NCBI GenBank assembly: GCA_946803715.1
Contig: CAMPET010000291.1
Span: 22,475 to 76,981 of the forward strand
DNA: 54,507 nucleotides
Reading direction: 5' to 3'
Source: Beroe ovata
Lineage: Eukaryota; Ctenophora; Nuda; Beroida; Beroidae
Shown one piece after another: positions 12,301-23,028 of this stretch; the first letter of the stretch is position 1, and every line of letters starts with the position of its first letter. A program made the position numbers and the translations under genes. The notes under the pieces are model-generated. The model saw only the letters and a program-made list of their open reading frames with translations, searched no databases and had not been told where the DNA came from.

Positions 12301-15300
12301 TTGGCCATCTCGATTTCTGATCCATGAATTGTTAAAACGAGTCTTTTCCATTTTCCCGGTCTCTCTTCATTAATCAGTTGTTGACTTAACGGTAACTACT
12401 GACTTAAGAGACTCAGCTCTCGCTCTCAGAGTGCTGGCTGAGAGCCATTTCCTCAGGTGTGGCATTCTAGCTAGGTAGATGCAGGGATTAACCGCAGCAT
12501 TGACAGCCGTGGATAGAGATACCGCAACCACTTTCACAGTGTATCTTGTCTCCATCGCGATCCCCAGACTTTCCATTCCAACACCGATTTCCACAATGAG
12601 GAATACTAGAAGTGGGATACTGCACATGATACTGGCCGCCGTGAATATTGTGATTGTTGAAGACACACTCCTAAATCTAGCCGGATCTTTCTGGACCTTG
12701 GCTTGGTCTTTGAGGGATGTAACGCACACGATGAAGCAGATGAGAATAACGGCACATACCACCAGAATCTCAATGAAGAAGCAAGTTGAGAAGAACTTTC
12801 CCAATGAACCGTTGAACCTGTAGACCGAAGTTGCCGCCACGTTTTCGTATACGATCTTAGAGTTGGTTGCTACGAAAGTGATGTCTTTGGCAACCAGCCA
12901 GGCTAGGTACGCGAAACATGATATGGTGATCGCCCGATGATTAAGCGTCAGGAATGGTACTTTTATCGACAGAGCCCTGGTGAAACTGATGATCATGGCA
13001 ATAAAGAGAGAGAACCTCGCGTCGCAGAAGAAGGTAACGGTCCAGGAGTAGGAGAAGATGGTATTGGAGAAGAGAGATTTTGGTCTATCTCCATCACTAT
13101 CGAGCAGAACCGTAACAGGGGCAAATGTGAGGATCAGGACAATGAGATCAGTAACCGTGGCAATGGTGTACAGAGTATCATGGATAGTGCGGCGGACTCT
13201 CTTCACAAAGAAACAGAAGGAGATGGTGTTTCCAGGGATACCGATCACCATGCACACTATCAACATGGCAACCACTATGTGGTCGGCAGGGAGATTTACC
13301 GTTACCACAGACGTCGTGTTTTTCGAGAGAATGCCATCGTTAAGCTCGTCATTGTTGATATCTGCAACTGTTTCACCATTGAGAATGATATTGTCAGGAC
13401 CAGCCGCTGTTGCGCTGGAGATCGAAGTCGGATTTGTGGCACTTGTTGTGAATTGGCTAGTGATTATATCAGCCATTGAACCTTCGAGAGGGTTTAAAGT
13501 TATTTTGGAGTCCAAGTGTTTATTTTCACTGCGGTTCACGTTTACGTTACAACCCGTTGAATGATATCAAACGAAAGGTTTCCACAAGTCAAGGAAATAT
13601 TCTATGAGGCAAAGAAACATATTGGAATGCGGTGAACAGTATGTACATGGTTATATGTTAGACGTTTCATATATGGGATTAGAAACTGATGAATATGGAC
13701 GGGAAACAGATGGAACCTTATATCGATTATCGATCCAGACAGAAAATGCTGTCTTATCGGAGGGAAAAGACTGAAGTTTGAATGATAAAACCGTTGTTCA
13801 GCCAAATTGATAGCCGGCAATCATCAAAGCTATTGTTCGAATACCTTAAATTATCATGGATCAATGGATCAAGATCACTTGGAGTCTCAGTCATCGACGG
13901 GGAAAAAATTATGGACGAATTAAAGCCAAGACACGAAAAAAGTGTTGTTTTCAAAAGAAAAGTGACTAAGAGCCAGCACAAGTATAATTATGTAATTAGA
14001 TAATTAGATAATTACAGGACGAGGAACACTACAAACTGAGATGATGAATGGAGAGGTCATTGGTCGGTAAAACGGCATTTTTGCCACATTCCTCGCCGAA
14101 CTCTGGTGCGACACCTGATGTTCAATGTTCATGGTGAGATTGTAGCATATAGAGATGGGATCAGCACCAAGAGACAGAGAGAAGAAAGTAAGGTTCATCT
14201 GTGTGAGTGTGTGTGATAAAGTAAGGTTCATCTGTGTGAGTGTGTGTGATAGAGAGTGGAATTATCCTATCTCGCCTCAGTTATCATTCAAATTTCTCCG
14301 AATAATGTCCGCGACGTGTATAATAACACGAATATTATGAGATTATGCTATCTTGTATGCCGGATATACACGGCGTAAGATGGGTACTGNCTCGCCGAAC
14401 TCTGGTGCGACACCTGATGTTCAGTGTTCATGAATCATGGTGAGATTGTAGCATATAGAGAGGGGATCAGTACCAAGAGACAGAGAGAAGAAAGTTAGGT
14501 TCATCTGCGTGAGTGAGTGTGTGATAGAGAGTGGAATTATCCTAACTCGCTTCAGTTGTCATTCAAATTTCTCCGAATAATGTCCGCGACGTGTATAATA
14601 ACACGAATATTATGCTATCTTGTATGCCGGATATACACGGCGTAAGATGGGTACTGAGCATGATAAGGATGGGATATACAACAATGGGCACAATTTAAAC
14701 TCCTGCCATGAATGCCCTCAGAAATAGGTGAACGCTTTATTCTGGGGGCTATTTCGTGTATTATGGAATACAGAAATCAACATAATCCGGTCAGAAAGAC
14801 TACCTAGATATTAAGGTGTTAAGGTCTCAAATCACCCTGCATACTGCACAGACAAATACAATAGGCAATAGGCATGGATTTTATGTCGACTGCATTATTC
14901 ATGATTGGCGCTTATCATAGTGGCTTGATATGGCGGTAAGATTGCTATGAAAATTGTGGACTCTGCCTGCAGCAAAGTTTGTTGAGAAGTATGTTAAGAA
15001 TGAGTCAATTGTGAGTAATGATTTACTCAGTCGAAGCGAAATGTTAATCATAGTATTTAATCATAGTAATTATTTTGGGCTATTTCAGGATGTAATTATT
15101 CTGCTCGACTTTATTTCAATGAGAACTATATTTCGAGGTAAATGATTAGCCTAACTTCTCTCCTTGTACGATAATGTGCAGAGTATTAGCTGCGTCATAT
15201 TGCTATTTATTAGTCATAATGATGAACATTGAATTATCATCAGATGGATAATCAGGCATTGATGAACTGTAGAACCATAAGAGTCAGTTGAACTATGAGC

Positions 15301-16333
15301 CGGATGTCCAGGGCCGAGTCAAACTGGTAGATTGGTAATTTGGCATGCAACATATTATGGTTATGAAGCTGAGTATTCTTATCACTGAGGCAATAGGCAG
15401 CAACAGACAACACTCAACATAGGTGTCACATAGCTGTGTCAACATACACACAATAGTCAGGATAATAGCACGTGCAATATGTGCAATATGTGCAACTGAC
15501 GGTGCTCATCTATAGATAGACAGCTCATCCCTTTTCATCGTATAACCAAGTCAAGGTTTCGTGAAGATGTGCTATCCCAATAACTAGTTGGTCACACAAT
15601 AAAGCTAGCTTGGTCACACCATAAAACTAGCTGGGTCACGCAATAAATCATATTGGTTCACATTGGGTCGCGTCAGACGAGTACCAATACTATTGGTCCA
15701 ATAGACGGCCATGTGCATACGATGCGCACCCCTATTCTACTCTGTGAACTGAGAGGTCGTTGGTTGGGTCACGCATTGTGGGAACAGACGGTCAACTGTG
15801 GACAAACGGATCCTAATGTTCTCAGTGTCATATAACAGTAGTCTCTATTTCATGGTGGACCCAACCCTGAACTAAAATAGACCGAAATTCCAAAAAGTAG
15901 TGAGAAGAGGGGTATAATTTTGAAGAAGAACGTTAAACTAGGAACGAAAGAGCTGTACTAAGTAAGAACTGTATTGTGGGTAACGACTAGCGCGCGAGCC
16001 GAAGTTGTAGACAGTAACTGTAAGAGAGCGTGATAGTAGGGCGTTGATAGTTGGACTCTCATTATCAAAATCAGGCTGTCCCCCGGTCATGATCAGATTC
16101 ATTGACAATAATAATTTGCTTCAATTTGATTGAAACCATACAAGCCATTCATGATTCAATTGACACCATTATAATACAATTGACACCAATTGACACCACA
16201 CCTATTTCAGAGTGAATTGAGTAACGACCCATATGTCACGGCGTGTAAAGCACGGCTGGTGAACCTAGGGGTGAATCAGTCACTGGTCAGACCTCGACTC
16301 TCCCTGGGCTGTACATCAGCAGTATCAGACTGA
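6349..16333 (+). CDS. C1-RhoGAP protein of the HMHA1/ARHGAP29/GMIP family
   Basis: Eleven exons: 6345-6543, 6626-6739, 6830-6967, 7046-7237, 7350-7502, 7916-8026, 8328-8444, 8925-9068, 9166-9276, 11971-12120, 16211-16333; all junctions agree in phase. From the ATG at 6349 it encodes about 515 residues. A C1 zinc finger (HLFRRSRAPVRC, then paired CxxC and FHRKC) is followed by a FGVDF linker and a RhoGAP domain. The GAP has the arginine-finger motif GIYRVAG, SSVLKLYLRQLPEPLL and NLGIVFGPTLIRP. This order matches ARHGAP45/HMHA1, ARHGAP29 and GMIP, which turn off Rho-family GTPases. The F-BAR region normally upstream was not found. The Ser/Asp-rich tail ends at TGA 16333. Introns 9277-11970 and 12121-16210 contain antisense genes. 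Confidence 0.85.
7691..7720. repeat. (TG)n microsatellite in RhoGAP intron
   Basis: Short TG repeat with one interruption, between exons ending 7502 and starting 7916. Confidence 0.8.
8170..8327. repeat. C-rich imperfect minisatellite with N at 8272
   Basis: Repeated CCCCACTCCCCCCATGC-like units fill the end of the intron before the exon at 8328. The single N at 8272 lies inside the repeat, so its length is probably wrong in this assembly. Confidence 0.75.
9493..9919 (-). CDS. Small secreted cysteine-rich protein, nested in RhoGAP intron
   Basis: Two exons on the minus strand: 9730-9919 and 9493-9620 (donor GTAAGG, acceptor TTCCCAG, both phase 1), giving 105 residues. The N-terminus is a typical signal peptide with hydrophobic core LICMFLLVVM followed by small polar residues. 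The mature part has seven cysteines, starting with CEAC and ending with a C-terminal cysteine before the TAG. A longer ORF reads through the donor but loses four of the cysteines, which supports the splice. A TATA-like box lies about 95 bases upstream. I do not recognise the family; a secreted peptide, ligand or defence-type protein are all possible. It lies wholly inside the host intron 9277-11970. Confidence 0.68.
10012..10017 (-). promoter_or_regulatory. TATA-like box for the nested secreted-protein gene
   Basis: Reads TATAAA on the minus strand, 93 bases before the ATG at 9919, a distance that would leave a short 5' UTR. Supported by position only. Confidence 0.4.
11806..11876 (-). tRNA. 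tRNA-Gly (anticodon GCC)
   Basis: 71 bases on the minus strand fold as a full cloverleaf. The acceptor stem GCGTCGG pairs with CCGACGC, the anticodon loop holds GCC, the T-arm contains GGTTCGATTCC, and the discriminator is A. It closely resembles the standard animal tRNA-Gly(GCC), without an intron. It lies in the RhoGAP intron 9277-11970, antisense to the host and 94 bases from its next exon, and has the internal A and B boxes of a pol III gene. Confidence 0.95.
12370..13539 (-). CDS. Intronless rhodopsin-class (class A) GPCR nested in RhoGAP intron
   Basis: Single-exon frame of 389 residues. After an extracellular N-terminus of about 85 residues rich in Ser/Thr/Asn there are seven hydrophobic segments. 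TM1 has GN (in IPGNTISF), TM2 has the conserved Asp (VTDLIVL), TM3 ends in FTR where most class A receptors have DRY or ERY, TM6 has a proline (CSIP) but no CWxP tryptophan, and TM7 ends NPCIY (NPxxY). The C-tail is short and Ser/Thr-rich. It lies wholly in the host intron 12121-16210 on the opposite strand; its lack of introns may point to origin by retroposition, an inference. The ligand cannot be predicted. Confidence 0.85.
   Translation of the reverse strand: MNRSENKHLDSKITLNPLEGSMADIITSQFTTSATNPTSISSATAAGPDNIILNGETVADINNDELNDGILSKNTTSVVTVNLPADHIVVAMLIVCMVIGIPGNTISFCFFVKRVRRTIHDTLYTIATVTDLIVLILTFAPVTVLLDSDGDRPKSLFSNTIFSYSWTVTFFCDARFSLFIAMIISFTRALSIKVPFLTLNHRAITISCFAYLAWLVAKDITFVATNSKIVYENVAATSVYRFNGSLGKFFSTCFFIEILVVCAVILICFIVCVTSLKDQAKVQKDPARFRSVSSTITIFTAASIMCSIPLLVFLIVEIGVGMESLGIAMETRYTVKVVAVSLSTAVNAAVNPCIYLARMPHLRKWLSASTLRARAESLKSVVTVKSTTD
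14092..14656. repeat. Duplicated ~300-bp segment across N at 14390
   Basis: 14092-14389 and 14391-14656 are the same sequence with scattered substitutions and small indels; the first copy also has an internal 31-base tandem duplication. The two copies meet at a single N. They look like two alleles joined head-to-tail. Noncoding, within the RhoGAP intron 12121-16210. Confidence 0.8.
15582..15649. repeat. Short tandem repeat, ~27-bp unit
   Basis: About three diverged copies containing CTAG-TTGGTCACACAATAAA in the RhoGAP intron. Confidence 0.6.
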
Positions 16334-16341
16334 GACAATGT

Positions 16342-16786
16342 CATGACGTTTTGTTGTCATGACGTTTTGTTGTCATGACGACTGACGTGTTGTTGTCATG
16401 ACGTGTTGTCATGACGTGTTGTTAACATGACGACTGACGTGTTGTTGTCATGACGTGTTGTTGTCATGACGTGTTGTTGTCATGGCGTGTTGTTGTCATG
16501 ACGTGTTGTCATCATGATGTGTTGTTGTCATGGCGTGTTGTTGTCATGACGTGTTGTTGTCATGACGTGTTGTTGTCATGACGCCATGATCGTGTTGTCA
16601 TGACGTGTTGTCATGACGTGTTGTTAACATGACGACTGACGTGTTGTTGTCATGACGTGTTGTTGTCATGACGTGTTGTTGTCATGACGTGTTGTTGTCA
16701 TGACGTGTTGTTGTCATGACGTGTTGCTGTCATGACGTTTTGACATGTTGTTGTCATGGCGCCATGATCGTGTTGTCATGGCGAGT
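16342..16786. repeat. 16-bp minisatellite, unit TGTTGTTGTCATGACG
   Basis: About 25-28 tandem units, some shortened or mutated, beginning nine bases after the RhoGAP stop codon, so it would lie in the 3' UTR. Every unit carries the palindrome GTCATGAC and, across the unit boundary, TGACGT (half of a CRE-like site). Confidence 0.9.
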
Positions 16787-16857
16787 TCCAATGTTCAATA
16801 TCACCGAACGTAAATGCTGGAATGTCATAAGTGTTCTTTGTTACCTTTCACTTTCAG

Positions 16858-17201
16858 AACCCTTGAAAACCGCTCAAATTCAAAATTCACATGCAATTGA
16901 TTTATTAGATCACGCCATTGCCACGTGTTTTATCCCGCATTTCTCTTGCGTATCCGTTTCTCCCAAGAAAGGAAAGCGTGTGTTTTGTATTCATGAGATG
17001 TTTCAAAGCTCTCTATTGACATTTGAAATTGATGATATTGACAGTTATTTGACCTTTAAATTTGATAGACGTATTTTAATCTCGGATAGGATTGTTGCCA
17101 GCTCAAATTATGTTTTAATTGCAAAACTGAAACCTGACAGTGGCATTGATAATCGACGTTCATATTTCACAATGATAACGATTGATTTCGTTGTTGTATA
17201 A
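16858..17201 (+). CDS. Possible terminal exon or ORF fragment, unrecognised
   Basis: An acceptor-like TTTCACTTTCAG is followed by an open frame of about 114 codons to a TAA. It is moderately hydrophobic with cysteines, AT-rich, and shows no motif I know. No donor exon could be assigned upstream, since the minisatellite precedes it. It could be a single-exon remnant or chance. Confidence 0.2.
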
Positions 17202-18810
17202 ATGTGTTTTTAGTTATTTCATTCCCCAGTTAGTAGATTTATAGGACTGAGTCATACAATTACATGACCATCATGACGATTGATCATGAGATATACACCA
17301 CGTTGTTAATTGTGCTTGCTGCTATTACATCACAAATTGCTCATTCTGTGTGTGCCCTAACCTTATCGTTTTCTTGTGTACTACTATGATGATCATGATG
17401 AGAATCTCAAGCATCGATTATTGTTTGGGTGACTGTGATGGGCGAGGGCTGATCTCCATAGCCAATGCCAATATGCCATAGGGGTGAAGCTGCTGCGCAC
17501 GATAGTATGGTCGATGATATAGCCTCTGCAGTTTCGTGGGAAAATTTCGGAGGTCATAGTATGGTCTCAGAGATAGGGGGGTTAAAACCTGATCTCCAAT
17601 TCCATCATGTGAGATGCACTACATGGCGATGAGGCCGAATCATGTGAACAATTGCCGCACGAAGTATATCAAGTTTCATTCCTAATCAAATCACCGTGGA
17701 GGTTCATTTTAAATTCTGTTTTCGATTTAACACAAGTGCAGTGACACAATCATGCCAATCATTTTGACGCGCATTTTGCCTCCCCCAATTTCACGGACAA
17801 CCACCAATCATATTTCATTTTATTTCTGCCCATGTTTATCAATCCATCGACTCCGATAACATAACCCTGATTAAACTTGACTTAGAATTAGAAATATTCA
17901 TAGTATAAGTCGTGTCGTATAGTCGTAGGAGTGGTCGATAAGCGTGGGAGCTCAGTATTCAGATCGTAGGAGTCGCAAATGAGTAGGAGTTAGCTATCGC
18001 ACAATCGTTTATTGTGGTCACTGCACAAAATGATGTAAACGTGTTTTCGCGATGATATCAGAAACACACGTGAATGTACCACCTGATACAGATAAACAGA
18101 CAGACACAGACTTACACACACACTCACATTGCGTTGTTAAACTTCGTGCCACCAGTACCATGACAATTCCACGATGTGATCTCGTATATTCGCGTATCTG
18201 GAGCCCTATCTTGCAGAACTTTCCATGATATTTTCATTCTGTTGTAACTGAAGTTGCAAAATGAAAAAATTAAAAAATGGAATTTGCACTTGGCTACCGC
18301 GACTTTTGTAAAATTGATCATCAAAGCTGCGATTCTTATTCATTTTGTTCGNGCGCGCCTTATAGAGGTGAAAACACCACGGTTATGATTATTTTATTTT
18401 TCAAACTCTATGGATTGTATCCATAGATTAATAATTGCGATAAAAATTGCAATATTCCGGTAAAATGTCATAAGCGGTGCGTTTAAAAATTGTGTTTGTG
18501 GGAAGGAGTAAAAACCGACTTTGTACAGCTGTAGAAGGTTTATTCTTGCACTGATATCATAGACAAAGCTTTAAAATGCCTGGTCATCATTTATGATAAA
18601 CTTAGTGAATTTTATACGCCCGAGTTTAAAAAACGTTAAAATGACTATCTACCATTGCTTTATCCGTATAACTATAAAGAAGTGTGACTTTTTTGTGTTT
18701 TGTATGTTGCAAAACAAATATCAGGAGAGAGAAAACTTTAAACAGCTCCCGCTGCTTGTCGGGTGCCGATTCTTGCTGCGAGCGGGATCCCGCGGTTTAG
18801 CTTGTTAACA

Positions 18811-18848
<38 letters not shown>

Positions 18849-19477
18849 CACACACACACACACACACAAACATGACACAAACTATCTATATAACTCGTGG
18901 TCACATCGATGAGTAAATTGCTCGATAGATAGATCGTTTTGCCGTTGATGAGCAGATCAGTTGCAGTATATCTTGTATCAGACTCCAACCCTTTTCAAAC
19001 ACAAGGAAATGTATTCTATGGTGTACGAATCCTCACGCATCAATAACAATAGCTTTGACATATTCACGCCCATGTCAAAGAAATCGACAGGTCAGTTAAA
19101 CACTTTCATGTGTTATGAATAGCAAGCTGGTGGTTTTTCAAAAAAGCATTCAAAGAAAATCCATTATATGCGAGGATTTAACATCCAAAGTTTTGCAAGC
19201 AGTGACTTTTTACCGAATTGATAATGGCATTATTGCTGGAGGGAAGAATCCAAAACTTCTCTTTAAAACTTCATTTCTTTGTTGGATATTCATAGATGTT
19301 TTTGTTAGCTGCAAACATCAAGAAAACTCAAAAATCCCATCGCCAGTGCTCAAACCCATTTGTTGCATTTGAAAGGTATTGAAAGTCCTATATCGAGGTT
19401 CATTGTAGGACACTAACTCCCAATTTCTGAGCCAATAGCATCCTCAAGGGTCCGATATTGATGAAACTAATCCTCAG
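17202..19477. other. Noncoding stretch, no supported gene
   Basis: AT-rich, with an N at 18352 beside a short CG-rich patch and a CA microsatellite near 18.8 kb. Exons for the N-terminal part of the disordered protein at 19478 should lie here or further left, but I could not find a convincing one. Bases 19440-19477 could be a tiny exon overlapping the next acceptor. Confidence 0.5.
18808..18869. repeat. (CA)n microsatellite
   Basis: CA repeat with a few A/T interruptions. Confidence 0.9.
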
Positions 19478-20859
19478 GTAACGTGGGAACGAAAATTAGG
19501 AGGACCAAATACTCGTCAAACCTCGTGCTACCCCCGCTAGGGAAACCAACCTCACCTCAACCACCCCTGAGGAGCAGTAATTGGAGTAAAAACCAAATAT
19601 CAGAGCATAGGATCTCTCGTGGCGACGAGAGTGGAAACAGAAGAGTGGTGTCGGGAAAGGGTGATCATAACACCACCCAAATGAGGGAAATGAAATCACC
19701 TCATGGTACCTCTCCAGCCTCTAGTGGGGACGGGACTGTCGACCATGATCCTAATGATGTCGACCACAATGAGACCGACACGTCGTGTGATTCAGGGCGG
19801 GTCAAGCATGACAGGAGGCTGTCTGACGAAAGGAGGACAAGGATTCAGATGATCAGTCTATCGGAAGACCATGACTCCCTCGATCCTCTACCTCTAGATC
19901 AGTGGGAGGATACACTCACAGACCACTTCTCCGAGAGTAGCTACAGTTCAGCTGGTCAGAAGAGTGGTTCAGCACCGAGCAGTACTCTGCCAAGCCCTTC
20001 CTCCCCTCTCGTCATCCCCAAATCATTCCTGTACCCCGTGAAACCATTTTCAGCCGAGTCCGGGACCAAACCCGGACTAACTGGGAGCCATGGACTAACT
20101 GGGAGAGATGGACTAACTGGGAGAAATGGACTACCTGGAATCATGGGTATAGAGGACTACCAACATGTTGCTATGAGGAGCAAGAATACCGAATTTGATC
20201 TACAGAAAATCTACGATAGGTCATACAGGCCGACAATGAAATTCCCAAAGTTCAACAGCGCATCTCTGAGCACGTTCAACCCCCAGTTCATTAACAATAA
20301 CTGTATCCAGCAACGTCACGATATAAAAAATGCGGTAAGTGGGAGAAAGCATTGGATGTCGTTAAAAACTTGGGGGATATGACTATTTGAAACTATACGG
20401 ATACCTATATTACCTAGATATTAAAAACAACACGGCATCCGTGATCCAAATGAAGAGTATGAATGGGAAATGGTGGTATTACAGTTCATGGGATATTATC
20501 GATAATGTTCATTTTCAGAGTTTCACCAACTCGCTGAGTAATGGATCACGATCTTCGCTGACGAACGGGAGTGCTAATTATCGTAATCCTGATTCCACAC
20601 GAGGTAATGACTTATGATTATCAAAATTATTCATGCTCGTAATTACTGAAAGTGATTGAAAATAGGGTCATGAAAAGTGGGACCAATGATCGACGATCGT
20701 TATAATATGTTGTCAGGTCAAAGACAGAGAGACATGACGGGAAGGAGGGACAATATGAAGAATAATGGTCCTAGCAACACGATAAATGACAGAACATGGC
20801 TCTCATATAAACTGTCAAATTCCACATGGGGTCACAAGAAACATAGGACAATAACTTGA
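19478..20859 (+). CDS. C-terminal exons of a long disordered protein, unrecognised
   Basis: Three exons: 19478-20334, 20519-20603 and 20717-20859 (TGA), with matching phases (1, 0, 1). They encode about 361 residues rich in Ser, Asp, Gly, Pro and Asn, with no predicted membrane segment and no known domain. An acidic/His patch (VDHDPNDVDHNETD) comes early, and a GLTGRDG-type repeat (three units) lies in the middle, encoded by an 18-bp DNA repeat at 20074. The first exon opens by splicing, since an in-frame TAA lies just upstream at 19468, so N-terminal exons are missing. It could be the intracellular tail of a receptor or a scaffold; that is speculation. Confidence 0.6.
20074..20138 (+). repeat. 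18-bp coding tandem repeat (GLTGxxG)
   Basis: Units starting at 20074, 20092 and 20110 share GGACTAACTGGGAG and differ in the last bases; a degenerate fourth follows. The unit length is a multiple of three, so the frame is kept. Confidence 0.85.
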
Positions 20860-21524
20860 TAATTGGTATAATGAGTTTTTTTCTCAGAAAAATAATTACT
20901 TTCAATTTCTACAGTAATCACTGATCAGTAACTTTGAAGAAGAGTGGAGAGTTCCTGCTTATATTGGCAAATTGACATATAATTTTTCAGCAGCAGAGTT
21001 TTGTACTTCAACTTTGATGGAAGGTAACCTATTTCTTCGTAAATTTTGACTTAAACAACGATTAGATAAATTGATTTTGTTTTTTCAAATTACTAATGTA
21101 GTTTAAACTTAACAGTTGATTAATGATTATTGCTTTTACTTCAATTTTTCATGAAGACTGATGATGTTTAAAATGCATAACTCAGTTGATTCACAGAAAA
21201 TCCACGCGAATCGTTTCCAACAATCGATTTCTTGTTGTTACACGCCTCTTCAAGTTCGGAATTAGCACAACGTTTTCCCTGTAAATCGTGGAACTTTATC
21301 AAACTATATATTCCCTAGCCGCTACGAGAATGCTCGAGACTTACGGTAGCTATAGCATGCATTAGAGCGATAGGGAGAGTTCATTTTAAATTTGAGTTCT
21401 TATTGGAATGGGGCAGTATGCATGCCAGGACTCATGCACGCAATTTTAATACATGGCTTTAGTAATGTAACAAATTTTATCATTTCATTGTAGTAGTAAG
21501 GCGTTTACGGTTTAGATTAAAACC

Positions 21525-21525
<1 letters not shown>

Positions 21526-21556
<31 letters not shown>

Positions 21557-21720
21557 NNNNNNNNNNNNNNNNNNNNNNNNNNNNNNNNNNNNNNNNNNNN
21601 NNNNNNNNNNNNNNNNNNNNNNNNNNNNNNNNNNNNNNNNNNNNNNNNNNNNNNNNNNNNNNNNNNNNNNNNNNNNNNNNNNNNNNNNNNNNNNNNNNTG
21701 TGTGTGTGTGTGTGTGTGTG
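21526..21720. repeat. (TG)n microsatellite spanning a 142-N gap
   Basis: TG repeat on both sides of N at 21557-21698. The other gaps in the window are single Ns, so only this one was given a size. Confidence 0.95.
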
Positions 21721-22459
21721 TTGCAAATACTGTATCCCATGAGCCTATCATAAATCGAAACACGTGAGGCAACATGTACGAAATATTTAAAACAAGTAAG
21801 CAGGTCAAGTGAGCTATTCCACAGGTGAGGTATTATATTGTGACCATGTGGTCAGGCAGATACACATCGGAATATGTAGCTCCTACAGCAACAGCTTCTG
21901 GCCACATTGGTAATAGAGGTGATCAATAGTGGAATGTTGGGAAATACGTGGGATAAAATCTCTGTCTATCTGTTAATATAGACCAGACCATGAGACGCCG
22001 TCTAACTGTGATTTTAATTGAATGAGCCACACTGATTTATAACGATTTTGACCGCAAATGAAATCAGAAAATGACAGTGTGTGGATTTAAACACAACGGC
22101 ACTTTTAGCGAAATCTATGTTTTGTAAGTGTTCAGATATGCTAATTTGATTGGGTTCGAATTATTTGACAATAAATAAAAGGGGATCATCAGGAAAAGTT
22201 TTAAAATAACCTACAATGGTTACAAAAAGGTAATAAGAATAGAAAATTCATTGAAAAAAACACAATAGTTTCAGAAAAAAAAACAATACAATCCTACATA
22301 TATAGCTAGAAAATAAAACGGAAGGCTACTGTACTAAGCTAACACCACATACTGACACGATTAAACTTACTTACACATAAATTGTTAACAAACTTCCATG
22401 ACACCTGTCTGTCATCAAATTTATCTAAATCTCAGGACGTACCTTAGGAATGTGGCAGG

Positions 22460-22525
22460 TACCGTGGTAAAGTGGCATGGTAACGTGTCATGGTAACGTG
22501 TCATGGTAACGTGGCAGGTGCCATG
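22460..22525. repeat. Short tandem repeat, GTGTCATGGTAAC-like
   Basis: Four imperfect copies of a 13-16-base unit around CATGGTAACGTG. Confidence 0.6.
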
Positions 22526-23028
22526 GAAAAGGTGTTACATTGATCATGGAATCATATTGTTTGTCAGAGAAAATTAAGTTATCCTCTTATGCTGGATGAA
22601 TAAAATCCTGTATAATGTATATTTTCACAAAATAATCCTATGTTCAGAGCAATGTTCAGTGGCTATTTTATGAGAAGCTCAGAGAGGATTCTCAGGCAAT
22701 TTGGCTGAGGCTGAAGAATTCTCCTACTAATCCCAGCGAGAGTTATAGATTGGAATAGCGTCCTTAGTCCTAAAACTATTCAATCATCCATTGGCATTAG
22801 GCATTATGCACATAATTATTTAGAAATTGCATGCTTAATGCATAATTCAGTCATCAAATGAATGGAATAGTTTACTCTGATTATTACTCAGATTATTATT
22901 GCGGACCACTAAACGTACATGACTCATCGAAGTTTTACTAATCAGAATTTACCCACGACTGATTTAGTCCGATTATCATACTGCTGAATCGTGATTTCTA
23001 ACCTATATATTTGAAGATTGCTGTCCTC

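Larger units (their letters stand above)
20860..23028. other. Intergenic region, no supported gene
   Basis: AT-rich sequence between the disordered-protein gene and the 3' end of SLC35F6. It holds the largest assembly gap (142 N) inside a TG microsatellite and a short tandem repeat near 22.47 kb. A stretch at 20994-21023 looks like an acceptor plus short exon, but nothing connects to it. Confidence 0.6.

Noticed and set aside
12937-13564. Plus-strand ORFs of 168-180 codons opposite the GPCR
   Set aside because: They are antisense shadows of the GPCR frame; the minus strand has seven membrane segments and NPxxY.
21480-21808. Several ORFs across the 142-N gap
   Set aside because: Translated microsatellite and Ns only.
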